From positions 2,356,001-2,420,000 of the forward strand of contig NZ_JAVIWI010000001.1 in the NCBI RefSeq assembly GCF_034314085.1: a stretch of 64,000 nucleotides of DNA. Reading direction: 5' to 3'. The notes beneath the pieces are model-generated. The model saw only the letters and a program-made list of their open reading frames with translations, searched no databases and was not told where the DNA came from. This stretch comes from Undibacterium sp. 5I1 (GTDB lineage: Bacteria; Pseudomonadota; Gammaproteobacteria; Burkholderiales; Burkholderiaceae_D). Below, piece after piece: positions 8,862-18,210 of this stretch (position 1 is its first letter; each line of letters opens with the position of its first letter). The position numbers and the translations under genes are program-made.

Positions 8862-9152
8862 AATTGGCTTACCGCCCAGGCGGCCAGACTCATACCGCAA
8901 TTTGCACACGATTGCCATGTGATGATGGGATAATGCGACACATAGCGTTACAACCGCTGCCCCGAAGACTCATCGGGCATCGTTGCGCTGAGAAAATCGT
9001 GGTACGTATCTGTAGCAGCCGGCGTGCGTCACGCAAGCCGGAGCCCACCCAATAAGCCGTGTTTCAGGTCAAATTCATTTGGGGGTATGCGTGGGGGTAC
9101 TATCAAAGCAGAAGAAAATTAAATTCAATAGAATCAATTACTTACTTCAATA
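8862..9152. other. Island/chromosome transition, no gene
   Basis: This spacer changes from GC-rich to AT-rich. It contains a tandem-like GGGGGTATGCGTGGGGGTA at about 9080-9098, a sequence style often seen near ICE/prophage junctions. No tRNA, integrase or direct att repeat could be recognised. A short open frame at 8858-9055 has no recognisable content. Confidence 0.4.
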
Positions 9153-9917
9153 ATGAAAATTGCCACCTGGAATGTTAACTCCCTTAAGGTTCGCTTACCG
9201 CAAGTATTGACCTGGCTAGAGAGCAATCCCGTCGATATACTCTGCGTACAAGAAACCAAACTCACGGATGATAAATTTCCACAGGCGGAGATTGAGGCTG
9301 CGGGTTATCACGTGGCTTTTACCGGACAAAAAACCTACAACGGCGTCGCCATCATCTCGCGCCATGCGATCAGCGATGTGCAGAAAAACAATCCGCTGTT
9401 CCCTGATGAGCAACAACGCATCATTGCCGCCACGATCGAAGGGGTACGCATCGTTTGTGCGTATGTGCCGAACGGACAGGCGCTGGACTCGGAGAAATAT
9501 CCCTACAAATTAAGCTGGCTCGCCGCACTGCATCAATGGATACAACAAGAGTTACAACAATATCCGCAATTAGCGTTGCTGGGTGACTACAACATTGCCC
9601 CCGAAGATAGGGACGTGCATGATCCCGCTGCTTGGGAAGGGATGAATTTAGTCTCTCCACCGGAGCGCGCCGCGTTGCAAGCATTGGTTGATCTGGGTCT
9701 GAAAGACAGTTTCAGAATGTTTGAACAGGCAGATAAATCTTTTAGCTGGTGGGATTATCGCCAGTTGGGTTTCCGCTTGAACAAAGGTGTGCGTATCGAC
9801 CATATTCTGTTGTCGGCGCCGCTGGCAGCACGTTGCACCGCTTGCGTCATCGACAAAGTACCGCGTAAATGGGAGCAACCATCTGACCACGCACCGGTGA
9901 TTGCAACCCTGGATTGA
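9153..9917 (+). CDS. xth: Exodeoxyribonuclease III
   Basis: Mg2+-dependent AP endonuclease and 3'-5' exonuclease for base-excision repair. The 254-residue EEP-fold protein shows all signature blocks: MKIATWNVNSLKVRLPQVL (N-terminal Asn), ILCVQETKLTDDKF (metal-binding Glu), 'LLGDYNIAPEDRDVHDP' (Asp/Asn) and the C-terminal SDHAPV (catalytic Asp-His). Usual length for XthA. There is no clear ribosome-binding site before the ATG; the leader is AT-rich. It is the first chromosomal gene after the mobile island. Confidence 0.95.
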   Translation: MKIATWNVNSLKVRLPQVLTWLESNPVDILCVQETKLTDDKFPQAEIEAAGYHVAFTGQKTYNGVAIISRHAISDVQKNNPLFPDEQQRIIAATIEGVRIVCAYVPNGQALDSEKYPYKLSWLAALHQWIQQELQQYPQLALLGDYNIAPEDRDVHDPAAWEGMNLVSPPERAALQALVDLGLKDSFRMFEQADKSFSWWDYRQLGFRLNKGVRIDHILLSAPLAARCTACVIDKVPRKWEQPSDHAPVIATLD

Positions 9918-10086
9918 GGATTTGAGCTGATGACGGATGCGCTTTTCAAGATAATTTTGACGCGAGTTTGTTGTAAATACGGCGCTCATGGCGAGCCGGG
10001 CAACGAAGAACGTCAAAAATGACCAGAAACGCATCGTCAGCAATCAAATGGCACCTCTCGTGCATCGAAAGGAAAATCTCGGCTTA

Positions 10087-10174
10087 ATATATACTCCTAA
10101 TTAGTATATATAGAGTGTCCATATAATCATTGGACAATACGGCATATTCTATAAAAATATAGGGGAGTATATAA
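10087..10174 (+). repeat. Family A intergenic palindromic repeat, copy 1
   Basis: Lies in the 527-bp spacer between xth and a small membrane-protein gene; the rest of the spacer shows nothing recognisable. Outer arms TATATACTCCT (10088-10098) and AGGGGAGTATATA (10161-10173) are inverted repeats. The inner arms TGTCCA (10117) and TGGACA (10131) flank TATAATCAT. It can fold as a hairpin on an outer stem. Confidence 0.85.
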
Positions 10175-10444
10175 AAATAATGTCGAATTTACGCCTGCAA
10201 AAGTAAATCCTGGTCGGAAATAAATCACTGACGAATGATTCCCGACTTATACGAATATCCGCTTGGCCACCGACTCGACTCAACATTCTTTCGCCCCGCT
10301 CATCTTGCTCAATTTCCATTGAAACCACGTTTCTTGCAGTCTGTCGCAAGTGAATTGAGCATCGCCAGCTGCTTGCCTATCATGCACTCATCGCATCAAC
10401 ACAGAAGATGTTGATGTTCTTAACGATTTTTTAAGGGTGCCATC

Positions 10445-10798
10445 ATGACAAACTCCACACGCAACTACCTCGTCACTTTTAGCGTTTTAGCGACGATCCT
10501 GGCTCTGATCTGCGCTACCTATTTTTCAATGGATACCTCGTCAATCATGATCGATGGCGAATCCGTCCACGGTTTTGCAGGGGTTGGCATCGCGGCAGGC
10601 GGCGTCATGATTGGGCTACTGGCGGTGGTTTTTGCCATTGGCATTACAGGCGTCGTACTGGCGGGTGTGTCGATATTTTTGGTGTTGTTATTTGCAGTGA
10701 TTGCCGGCGCGATCTTGTTGGCGATTCTTCCTGCCTTATTGCCCATACTGATCGTGATCGCCATCGTCAGTCTGATCCTGAGAAAAAAATCGACTTGA
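10445..10798 (+). CDS. Small hydrophobic membrane protein, unknown function
   Basis: A 117-residue protein. There is a transmembrane segment near the N-terminus (YLVTFSVLATILALICATYF), a short polar loop (MDTSSIMIDGESVHGF), then a nearly continuous Gly/Ala/Ile/Leu/Val-rich stretch forming two or three more helices (GVMIGLLAVVFAIGITGVVL and 'LLAILPALLPILIVIAIVSL'). It ends in a basic tail RKKST, consistent with positive-inside topology. I do not recognise a family. A bidirectional terminator follows, so it is a single-gene unit. Confidence 0.7.
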   Translation: MTNSTRNYLVTFSVLATILALICATYFSMDTSSIMIDGESVHGFAGVGIAAGGVMIGLLAVVFAIGITGVVLAGVSIFLVLLFAVIAGAILLAILPALLPILIVIAIVSLILRKKST

Positions 10799-10830
10799 TC
10801 AAAAAGTAGTTAAAAAAAACCGATGAATAA

Positions 10831-10859
10831 AAAATGCCGACAAAAGTCGGCATTTTTTA
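10831..10859. terminator. Bidirectional Rho-independent terminator
   Basis: AAAATGCCGAC - AAAA - GTCGGCATTTT: an 11-bp perfect stem with a T-run on one side and an A-run on the other. It serves the membrane-protein gene on plus and hrpA on minus. Confidence 0.9.
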
Positions 10860-10876
10860 TTTCGGTCTACACATCA

Positions 10877-13800
10877 TCAGCGCTGCAAACTCTCCCACAC
10901 TTTCTGCAAGCGCTTGACTGACACAGGCATCGGGGTACGCAACTCTTGGGCGAATAAAGAGACTCGCAACTCCTCCAACAACCAACGGAACTCAGTCAAT
11001 TTAGGATCGGCATCGGCACCCGATTTACGCGGCATTCTTTGCCAGGGCTGGGCAACGCTATTCCATTCAGCCAGCAATTTGGCGTCGCGTGCCGGGTCCG
11101 CCCGCAACTTTTCTAAGCGTACTGTGATCGCTTTCAGATACCGCGGAAAATGCGACAACTGTGTGAAGTCATTCTCAGCAATAAAGCGTTTGCTGATCAG
11201 TTGTTGCAGCTGTGTTTGCAAATCCCTCTCGGCAAGCGCATGCGCTTTAATGCCTTGCAGTTTTTTTGGTAAGCCATGATATTCGGTCAAAATCAGTGCG
11301 GCAAGTCTGGCGATTTCATTGGCGAGTAAATTTAAGCGCCCTTTGCCCTCTTCTCTGCGCTTATTAAACTCACCAGAATTACTTGGTAAAGGATGCTGTA
11401 AACAAGCCCGTTCGATCGCGGTCTGAATAATCTGGTCACGTAACTCTTCTTGCGAACCAAAGACCATGTACTGCATACCCATTTGCTGCAAACCCGGGAT
11501 ATTTTTCTCCAGAAATTTGACTTGCTCTTTCAATTGCAAAGCGAACAGACGCCGCATGCCTGTACGATGCACACGAGCTGCTTCATCAGGATCGTCGAAG
11601 ACCTCGATATGGCAATGCGTGAGCTTATCAACCAACGCTGGATAACCGATCAGCGTTTGTTTACCCTGTTGTACTTCGAGCAATTCTGGCAGTTCATCAA
11701 AAGTCCAGGCGGTCAAATTCTCTTGCAGTTTTGCTTGCTGTACCGTGCTAGCTTTTGCCGTTGACGTCGCGGACGATACTTGAGTACGGCTCGCTGCAGC
11801 ATGAGTATTAGGAGCAGCGACCGCCTTCACATTAGACGTATTGCTACTGGACTCCAACAAGGCTAATTTTTCAGCAGAAGCAATTCGCTGAAAACTCTCC
11901 CTCGCTTGTCCGCCAAACTCGGCGCGTAAGGTCGACAGATTACGTCCCATTTCTAACTGACGGCCGTGCTCGTCAACCACCTTAAAATTCATCGTCAAAT
12001 GAACCGGCAGAGTCTCAGACTTAAAATCCGTCGTTTTACACAGCAAACCTGTTTGCTCACGGATATCTGCGATCACCACGTCGATTAAATTACCGGTACC
12101 AAACTCATTGCGCTCACAAAAACCTGATGCATAATCTGGCAGCGGTACACAATGACGACGGATTTTTTGCGGCAAAGACTTGATCAGCAAATGCACTTTT
12201 TCTTTGAGCATACCGGGCACCAGCCATTCGCTACGCTCCGCAGATACTTGATTCAATGAGAACAAGGGCACGCTTAACGTAACACCATCACGCGGGCTAC
12301 CTGGTTCAAAGTGATAACTGAGTTGCAGCGCGACGCCCGTTACTTGCATCGTTTTAGGGAATAAATCCGTCGTGATGCCTGCTGCCTCATGGCGCATCAA
12401 TTCATCTTTGTTCAGGTGCAGCAGCTTGGGATTTTCCCTCACTGCGTCCTTATGCCATTGTTCCAGCAATACAGCGTTGTACACACCAGCAGGAATATAT
12501 TTGTCATAGAACGCTGCGATCAACTCATCATCCACCAATACATCCAAGCGGCGGGATTTATGCTCTAAGTTTTCAATCTCGCGCACTAGCTTTTGGTTGT
12601 GTGCAAAGAAAGGCAAACGAGTATCCAGCTCACCACCGACCAGCGCATCACGGATAAAAATTTCACGTGCCTCGGCTGGATGCGTCAAACCATATTGAAT
12701 ACGCCGTTGGCTATACACCACAAGGCCATACAAAGTTGCACGTTCGAATGCGGAGACTTGTCCGGTACGTTTTTCCCAACGGGGTTCACCGTAGGATTTT
12801 TTCAGTAGATGACCGCCGATTTTCTCCAGCCATTCTGGTTGCAATTGGGCGATGCAGCGGCCATACAAACGCGTGGTGTCGACCAGCTCTGCCGCCATCA
12901 CCCAACGTCCTGCCTTCTTCGCTAAAGTAGAACCCGGCCAGATATAAAACTTGATGCCGCGTGCACCCAGATAATGTGCCTCTTCATCCGACTTGTAGCC
13001 GATATTACCAAGCAAACCAGTCAGCAGCGCCATGTGTAATTGTTCATACGTCGCTGGCGCTTCATTCATGCGCCATGCTTGTTCTTTCACGATCGTCAGC
13101 AATTGACTATGGACATCGCGCCACTCCCGCAACCGCATTTGCGAGAGAAAATTCGCGCGGCAATTATCTTGTAACTGACGATTGGTTTTTTTGTGCTCTA
13201 TCGCGTCTTCAAACCATTTCCAGATTTTGAGATACGAGTTAAATTCTGATTTTTCATCCGCGAATTTTTTGTGAGCGAGATCCGCTGCAGCTTGCGCCTC
13301 CATCGGACGATCACGCGGGTCTTGTACCGACAAAGCGGCAGCAATGATCAGTACTTCGCTCAACGCATGATGATCACGCGCTGCCAGAATCATGCGTCCG
13401 ACGCGGGGATCGAGCGGTAATTTAGCGAGTTGCTTGCCGGTAGGCGTGAGCTGATTGCCCTCATCCATCGCGCCTAATTCTTGCAGCAACTGATAGCCAT
13501 CCGCAATGGCACGACCGGGCGGCGGCTCGATAAACGGAAAGGTTTCAACGTCGGTCAAATGCAGCGACTTCATGCGCAAGATCACAGCAGCCAAGGACGA
13601 GCGTAGAATTTCTGGTTCTGTAAATTTTGGCCGCTGGATATAATCGGTCTCTTCATACAAACGTATACAGACACCCGCAGCGACACGGCCGCAACGACCT
13701 GCGCGCTGATTAGCCGCAGACTGGGCAACAGGCTCGATCTGTAATTGCTCGACCTTATTGCGGTAGCTGTAACGTTTGACGCGTGCCAGACCGGTATCAA

Positions 13801-14995
13801 CCACATAGCGAATGCCAGGCACCGTCAGCGATGTCTCTGCGACGTTTGTCGCCAGCACGATGCGTCGCGCATTGCTGACCTTGAATACGCGCTCTTGCTC
13901 TTGCGCCGACAAGCGGGCAAACAGCGGTAAAATTTCTACATGGTCTGGATGATGTTTGCGCAAGGCTTCGGCAGCATCGCGGATCTCGCGCTCTCCTGGC
14001 AAAAACACCAGTACATCGCCAGACCCGACACGACACAACTCATCGACCGCATCCGTAATCGCTGTCATCAGGTCGCGTTCTTTATCCTTTTCATCTTCTT
14101 GCACTGGCCGATAACGCACTTCTACCGGATACAAGCGACCGGATACTTCTATCACCGGTGCTGGCTTAGGCTCCGATCCGGCCGGATTGGCAGAATCTTC
14201 AGCAAAGTGATTGGCAAAGCGCTGCGCATCAATCGTCGCCGATGTGATGATAACTTTCAGATCACGGCGCTTGGGTAGTAGCTGCTTGAGATAACCAAGC
14301 AGAAAATCGATGTTCAGGCTGCGCTCATGCGCTTCATCGATGATGATCGTGTCGTATTGTCTAAGCAGCGGATCAGTCTGCGTCTCTGCCAGCAGAATAC
14401 CGTCCGTCATCAGTTTGACGTAGGCACCCTTGGTCAAAGTGTCATTAAAACGTACCTTGAAGCCAACATGCTCACCCAGTGGCGAATTTAACTCTTGCGC
14501 AATCCGTTTGGCCGTTGATGAGGCCGCAATACGACGTGGCTGAGTGTGACCAATCAAGCCGTTCAGACCGCGTCCCAGCTCAAGACAAATCTTTGGCAAC
14601 TGGGTAGTCTTGCCCGATCCGGTTTCACCACAAACGATGATGACCTGATGCTTTTGTAAAGCCTCAGCGATTTCGGCACGTTTGCCGGAAACTGGTAATT
14701 CTTCGGGGTAAGTAATGACCGGCGGCGGGTTGCGGAACGTTAGCACTTGCTCCCGCATAGCGGCTTTCTCACCCTGTCTAGTTTTAGTAGGCGGAGCAAT
14801 CCTTCGAAGATCTGAGGTCGTTGGGTGAGTTTGCGCAGGCTGGACTGGCTTTGGTGGCGGCACAGCGGGGATTTTAACCGCGTCTGGCTTCACTTCTTGG
14901 TGCACTTGTTGAGCCTGACGCAGGCTATCACGCAATTGACGTAAATCAGTCGTGGCTTTTTTGGGAGAATTTTTGGATGAATTATTAGCAGACAT
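10877..14995 (-). CDS. hrpA: ATP-dependent RNA helicase HrpA
   Basis: DEAH-box RNA helicase linked to mRNA processing and rescue of stalled ribosomes. From the ATG at 14995 (MSANNSSKNSPKKATTDLRQ) the protein is about 1372 residues, normal for HrpA. It has a basic, Pro-rich N-terminal tail, then Walker A GETGSGKTTQLPK (about 123-135), DEAHERS, SATID, and the helicase C domain with 'NVAETSLTVPGIRYVVDTGL' and the QRAGRCGRV motif. HA2 and OB-fold regions and the long DUF3418 C-terminal domain follow. An upstream in-frame ATG at 15046 would overlap argA and is rejected. It is divergent from argA with only 24 bp between start codons. Confidence 0.95.
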   Translation of the reverse strand: MSANNSSKNSPKKATTDLRQLRDSLRQAQQVHQEVKPDAVKIPAVPPPKPVQPAQTHPTTSDLRRIAPPTKTRQGEKAAMREQVLTFRNPPPVITYPEELPVSGKRAEIAEALQKHQVIIVCGETGSGKTTQLPKICLELGRGLNGLIGHTQPRRIAASSTAKRIAQELNSPLGEHVGFKVRFNDTLTKGAYVKLMTDGILLAETQTDPLLRQYDTIIIDEAHERSLNIDFLLGYLKQLLPKRRDLKVIITSATIDAQRFANHFAEDSANPAGSEPKPAPVIEVSGRLYPVEVRYRPVQEDEKDKERDLMTAITDAVDELCRVGSGDVLVFLPGEREIRDAAEALRKHHPDHVEILPLFARLSAQEQERVFKVSNARRIVLATNVAETSLTVPGIRYVVDTGLARVKRYSYRNKVEQLQIEPVAQSAANQRAGRCGRVAAGVCIRLYEETDYIQRPKFTEPEILRSSLAAVILRMKSLHLTDVETFPFIEPPPGRAIADGYQLLQELGAMDEGNQLTPTGKQLAKLPLDPRVGRMILAARDHHALSEVLIIAAALSVQDPRDRPMEAQAAADLAHKKFADEKSEFNSYLKIWKWFEDAIEHKKTNRQLQDNCRANFLSQMRLREWRDVHSQLLTIVKEQAWRMNEAPATYEQLHMALLTGLLGNIGYKSDEEAHYLGARGIKFYIWPGSTLAKKAGRWVMAAELVDTTRLYGRCIAQLQPEWLEKIGGHLLKKSYGEPRWEKRTGQVSAFERATLYGLVVYSQRRIQYGLTHPAEAREIFIRDALVGGELDTRLPFFAHNQKLVREIENLEHKSRRLDVLVDDELIAAFYDKYIPAGVYNAVLLEQWHKDAVRENPKLLHLNKDELMRHEAAGITTDLFPKTMQVTGVALQLSYHFEPGSPRDGVTLSVPLFSLNQVSAERSEWLVPGMLKEKVHLLIKSLPQKIRRHCVPLPDYASGFCERNEFGTGNLIDVVIADIREQTGLLCKTTDFKSETLPVHLTMNFKVVDEHGRQLEMGRNLSTLRAEFGGQARESFQRIASAEKLALLESSSNTSNVKAVAAPNTHAAASRTQVSSATSTAKASTVQQAKLQENLTAWTFDELPELLEVQQGKQTLIGYPALVDKLTHCHIEVFDDPDEAARVHRTGMRRLFALQLKEQVKFLEKNIPGLQQMGMQYMVFGSQEELRDQIIQTAIERACLQHPLPSNSGEFNKRREEGKGRLNLLANEIARLAALILTEYHGLPKKLQGIKAHALAERDLQTQLQQLISKRFIAENDFTQLSHFPRYLKAITVRLEKLRADPARDAKLLAEWNSVAQPWQRMPRKSGADADPKLTEFRWLLEELRVSLFAQELRTPMPVSVKRLQKVWESLQR

Positions 14996-15013
14996 AGCGG
15001 AGCGCATTATAAT
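14985..15013 (+). promoter_or_regulatory. Putative argA promoter with -10 symmetric toward hrpA
   Basis: TTAGCA (14985-14990), 17-base spacer, TATAAT (15008-15013), then only six bases to the argA ATG at 15020. The transcript would start at or next to the start codon (leaderless). The octamer ATTATAAT (15006-15013) is its own reverse complement, so the same -10 can face hrpA, whose ATG is ten bases away on the other strand. Predicted from sequence only. Confidence 0.45.
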
Positions 15014-15019
15014 CTGCCC

Positions 15020-16330
15020 ATGGAAAATCCTGTTCAATTCGTTCAATGGCTGCGCTCAGTCGCGCCTTATATTCACGCCTTCCGTGGCAAAACCTTTGTG
15101 GTCGCCTTCCCCGGTGAACTGGTTATGGCGGGCGCTTTGCCTGTACTGGCGCAAGATCTGTCGCTTTTGCATGCACTGGGGATCAAAATTGTCATCGTGC
15201 ATGGCTCACGACCGCAAGTAGCAGAACAATTGGCCCTGCGCAGTGTGGAAGGCAAATTTCACAACGGCATACGCATCACGGACACTGCAGCACTGGAATG
15301 CTCCAAAGAGGCTGCAGGAGAGTTGCGACTGGATATTGAGGCTGCGTTTAGCCAAGGTTTGCCAAATACGCCAATGGCACACTCCGCGATCAGGATTATC
15401 TCTGGTAATTTTGTCACTGCTAAACCGATTGGTATTGTGGATGGTGTTGATTTTGGCTTGACTGGGATTGCGCGCAAAGTCGCCTACGAGACCATCCATG
15501 CCATTCTGGGTGCTGGGAGTCTGGTATTGCTTGGTCCACTGGGATTTTCGCCGACTGGTGAAGCATTTAACCTGACCATGGAGGATGTTGCGGTTGCAAC
15601 AGCGACCGCACTGAGGGCAGATAAGCTCATCTTTATCAGCGAAACACCGATGATGCTCGACAAAGATAATGATGAGATGCGCGAGCTGTCATCGGTACAG
15701 GCTGAGCAAGAAATCAAAGCGAATTATCTGCCGGCGGATTCTTCGTTTTATCTGGAACACGCTGTAAAGGCGTCACGCAGTGGCGTGCCTCGGGTGCATA
15801 TCGTGCCGTACAAACTGGATGGTTCTGCCTTACTAGAGTTGTTTACGCATGATGGCGTCGGTACGATGGTCAGTTATGAAAATCTGGAAAGCCTGCGCGA
15901 AGCCACGATTGAAGATGTCGGCGGCATTATCAAACTGATCGAACCTCTAGAGGCCGACGGTACACTGGTCAAACGCGGCCGTGAGCTGATCGAACGCGAG
16001 ATTAATTACTTCTCCGTGATTGAACATGATGGCGTCATCTTTGGTTGCGCAGCACTGTACCCCTTCCCGATGGAAAAAATGGGAGAAATGGCTTGCCTGA
16101 CGGTCAATCCCGATGTGCAAAGCCAGGGCGACGGTGAACGAATTCTCAAACATATGGAAAAACGGGCAAGACGGGCTGGTTTCCATTCACTTTTCGTACT
16201 GACGACAAGAACTGAGCATTGGTTTTTAAAACGCGGTTTTGTCAAAGCGACCGTTGATGATCTGCCGAAGAACCGCCAAAAAATGTATAACTGGCAGCGT
16301 AAATCGTTGGTACTAATTAAGCAGTTATAA
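15020..16330 (+). CDS. argA: Amino-acid N-acetyltransferase (N-acetylglutamate synthase)
   Basis: Makes N-acetylglutamate from glutamate and acetyl-CoA, the first step of arginine biosynthesis. The 436-residue protein has an N-terminal amino-acid-kinase-like domain (about 1-280; 'FRGKTFVVAFPGELVMAG', HGSRPQVAEQL, 'GIVDGVDFGLTGIARKV') that usually binds arginine as feedback inhibitor. A C-terminal GNAT domain follows (about 290-436; 'FGCAALYPFPMEKMGEMACL', VNPDVQSQGDGERIL). The acetyl-CoA loop Q-x-x-G-x-G/A reads QSQGDGE, slightly unusual but seen in ArgA. Length and domain order are those of the classical bifunctional fold. No ribosome-binding site is visible. Confidence 0.95.
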   Translation: MENPVQFVQWLRSVAPYIHAFRGKTFVVAFPGELVMAGALPVLAQDLSLLHALGIKIVIVHGSRPQVAEQLALRSVEGKFHNGIRITDTAALECSKEAAGELRLDIEAAFSQGLPNTPMAHSAIRIISGNFVTAKPIGIVDGVDFGLTGIARKVAYETIHAILGAGSLVLLGPLGFSPTGEAFNLTMEDVAVATATALRADKLIFISETPMMLDKDNDEMRELSSVQAEQEIKANYLPADSSFYLEHAVKASRSGVPRVHIVPYKLDGSALLELFTHDGVGTMVSYENLESLREATIEDVGGIIKLIEPLEADGTLVKRGRELIEREINYFSVIEHDGVIFGCAALYPFPMEKMGEMACLTVNPDVQSQGDGERILKHMEKRARRAGFHSLFVLTTRTEHWFLKRGFVKATVDDLPKNRQKMYNWQRKSLVLIKQL

Positions 16331-16386
16331 TCTGGGACATTGTTGTAACCTCGGTTGTTATTTAAAAGATTGATAGGAGTTTTACC

Positions 16387-16659
16387 ATGGCCCGTACGGT
16401 CCACTGCATTAAATTAGACAAAGAAGCTGAAGGTTTAGATTTTCCTCCGTATCCGGGCGAACTCGGTAAGAAAATTTACGAAAGTGTGTCCAAAGAAGCC
16501 TGGGCAGCCTGGCTTAAACATCAGACGATGTTGGTCAACGAAAACCGTCTGAATTTAGCGGATACCCGCGCCCGTAAATATCTGGCAACACAAATGGAAA
16601 AACATTTCTTTGGCGATGGCGCAGATGCCGCAACTGGCTATGTACCACCGACTGAATAA
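16387..16659 (+). CDS. yggX: Probable Fe(2+)-trafficking protein YggX
   Basis: A 90-residue protein with [20 protein letters not shown] (conserved Cys7), [19 protein letters not shown] and '[18 protein letters not shown]', diagnostic of YggX. The family protects iron-sulfur clusters from oxidative damage and helps control labile iron. A strong GGAG site lies nine bases before the ATG. It follows argA by about 55 bases, possibly in the same transcript, and ends at a terminator. Confidence 0.96.
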   Translation: MARTVHCIKLDKEAEGLDFPPYPGELGKKIYESVSKEAWAAWLKHQTMLVNENRLNLADTRARKYLATQMEKHFFGDGADAATGYVPPTE

Positions 16660-16693
16660 GCCCACCGGCTTAGCTGTCCAGATAAAACATATT

Positions 16694-16721
16694 AAGCCTC
16701 GCATCCTTGCGGGGCTTTTTT
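16694..16721 (+). terminator. Rho-independent terminator after yggX
   Basis: AAGCCTCGCA - TCCT - TGCGGGGCTT followed by TTTT; the stem has one T:G pair. Confidence 0.85.
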
Positions 16722-16812
16722 CATATACCTTGATGCTTAAAATTGACACTTAAAATTGTTATTTAGCGCTAATGTTAAAACTCTATCCTTCGAATAAATT
16801 AAATTCATATCC

Positions 16813-18210
16813 ATGAAGCTCCGGCAAAAAATTATCCTGTTTGCAATCACCCCTCTGCTGCTTTCCTTGGCAGCGATTGCGATGGCGGTTTTTTATCAGA
16901 CCACTTTGCTTGCGGAGCAACAGCGCACGACTGTGGAACAAGCTTATCTGGCGAGTAAAGAGATTGAGTTAAAACACTATGTCACCTTGGGTGCTGCTGC
17001 GATATCGAATTTATACAATGCAGAAAAACAAGATCTCCGCACTCAAGAAGAAGCCAAGGCAATTTTAGCCAAGCTAGATTTTGGCGATGATGGTTATTTT
17101 TATGTATATGACATGCATGGCAAAAATTTGATGCATCCACGCCAGAGCGATCTGGTTGGCCAGGACTTATGGAATATGAAAGATCCTGAGGGTAATTTCA
17201 CCATCAGGAAGTTGATCGCTAAAGCGCAGGAAGGTGGCGGCGTAGTGCGTTATCTGTGGGAAAAACCCTCCACCCACAAGGTCGCCGCCAAACTAGGTTA
17301 TGTCATACCGTTGGAACGCTGGGGCTGGATGCTGGGTAGCGGTATTTATCTCGATGACGTGAATAATGCTTTGAATAAAATCGAAGTACAAAATACTAAA
17401 AATAGCCAAAGCACTCTATTCTGGATTGCCGGCATTGCCATCACCAGCGCCTTGTTGATTGCCGCTTCTGGCCTGGCATTAAACATTAGCGAATCTCGCG
17501 TAGCAGAGGCAAAACTCAAGGTGCTGGCGCAAAGTGTAGTCCGGTCGCAAGAGGATGAACGCGCCCGTTTGTCGCGTGATCTGCATGATGGATTGAGTCA
17601 GTTATTAGTCTCGGTCAAATTGCAAATCGAATCAGGCTTAGCCAAGCTGGATGCGGAGCAATTAGAACCCGTCTCTGAGAACGGGTCTAAAAATATATCT
17701 GCTAAATCCTCATTCATGCGCGCCACAACCCAACTCAACGATGCATTAGGCGAGGTCAGAAGAATCTCCCACGATCTGCGCCCTGCAATGCTGGATGATC
17801 TAGGACTCGCCGCAGCGTTTGAGCATTTAAGCGAAGAATTTACCCAAGACACTGGCCTGCCAGTCAACTTTTTAAGCGATGGCGACTGCGATGGTTTGGA
17901 CGACATCAGTAATACGGTCTTATTCCGCATCGCCCAAGAGGCTTTGACCAATATCCACAAACATGCTGGCCAGGTGACACAGGTGCAGATTACTTTACGG
18001 GGCGACAAACATTCTGTCGATTTAATGATCGAGGATAATGGTGCCGGATTTGACGTACAAGGTATCGCCAGTCACCCCAAACGCGGTATAGGATTAAGCA
18101 ATATGCGAGAGCGACTGGCAACCGTCAACGGCCAGTTAGAATTGCATTCCAGCGCCAGCGGCACCCAAGTTATTGCCCGCATCACCAGCATCGCAAGGAA
18201 CTCATCATGA
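16813..18210 (+). CDS. Cache-domain sensor histidine kinase (NarL type)
   Basis: Membrane histidine kinase of 465 residues. The first transmembrane helix is near 7-27. A periplasmic single Cache domain follows (about 35-190; 'LDFGDDGYFYVYDMHGKNLM', 'HPRQSDLVGQDLWNMKDPEG', 'RWGWMLGSGIYLDDV'), of the kind that senses small organic acids. The second helix is near 198-220. HisKA_3 has phospho-acceptor His in SRDLHDGLSQLLVSV (about residue 259), and the HATPase carries FRIAQEALTNIHKHA, DNGAGFD and 'KRGIGLSNMRERLA'. It overlaps the next response-regulator gene by four bases (ATGA), its obvious partner. The ligand is not predictable here. Confidence 0.93.
   Translation: MKLRQKIILFAITPLLLSLAAIAMAVFYQTTLLAEQQRTTVEQAYLASKEIELKHYVTLGAAAISNLYNAEKQDLRTQEEAKAILAKLDFGDDGYFYVYDMHGKNLMHPRQSDLVGQDLWNMKDPEGNFTIRKLIAKAQEGGGVVRYLWEKPSTHKVAAKLGYVIPLERWGWMLGSGIYLDDVNNALNKIEVQNTKNSQSTLFWIAGIAITSALLIAASGLALNISESRVAEAKLKVLAQSVVRSQEDERARLSRDLHDGLSQLLVSVKLQIESGLAKLDAEQLEPVSENGSKNISAKSSFMRATTQLNDALGEVRRISHDLRPAMLDDLGLAAAFEHLSEEFTQDTGLPVNFLSDGDCDGLDDISNTVLFRIAQEALTNIHKHAGQVTQVQITLRGDKHSVDLMIEDNGAGFDVQGIASHPKRGIGLSNMRERLATVNGQLELHSSASGTQVIARITSIARNSS

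Larger units (their letters stand above)
1..8865. mobile_element. GC-rich mobile island remnant (ICE/plasmid conjugation module)
   Basis: The stretch from the left edge to about 8.9 kb is GC-rich by eye compared with everything to its right. It carries a trb-type mating-pair-formation cluster in the order (trbE)-J-K-L-F-G-I plus DUF2274, as in Tn4371-like ICEs and IncP-type modules. It also holds an IS21 element, a HerA-like fragment and an AlpA-like regulator. Integrase, relaxase, coupling protein and trbB-D are not in view, and trbE is cut. The element cannot be autonomous from what is seen here. The right boundary is not defined by a visible att repeat; the base composition changes between about 8.9 and 9.15 kb. 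Confidence 0.7.

Noticed and set aside
8858..9055. Short frame after the AlpA-like gene
   Set aside because: Cys/Arg-rich, no recognised motif, no good ribosome-binding site; it lies in the composition transition.
9080..9098. GGGGGTATGCGTGGGGGTA as an att core or tRNA 3' end
   Set aside because: No tRNA fold and no second copy in the window; mentioned only as context.
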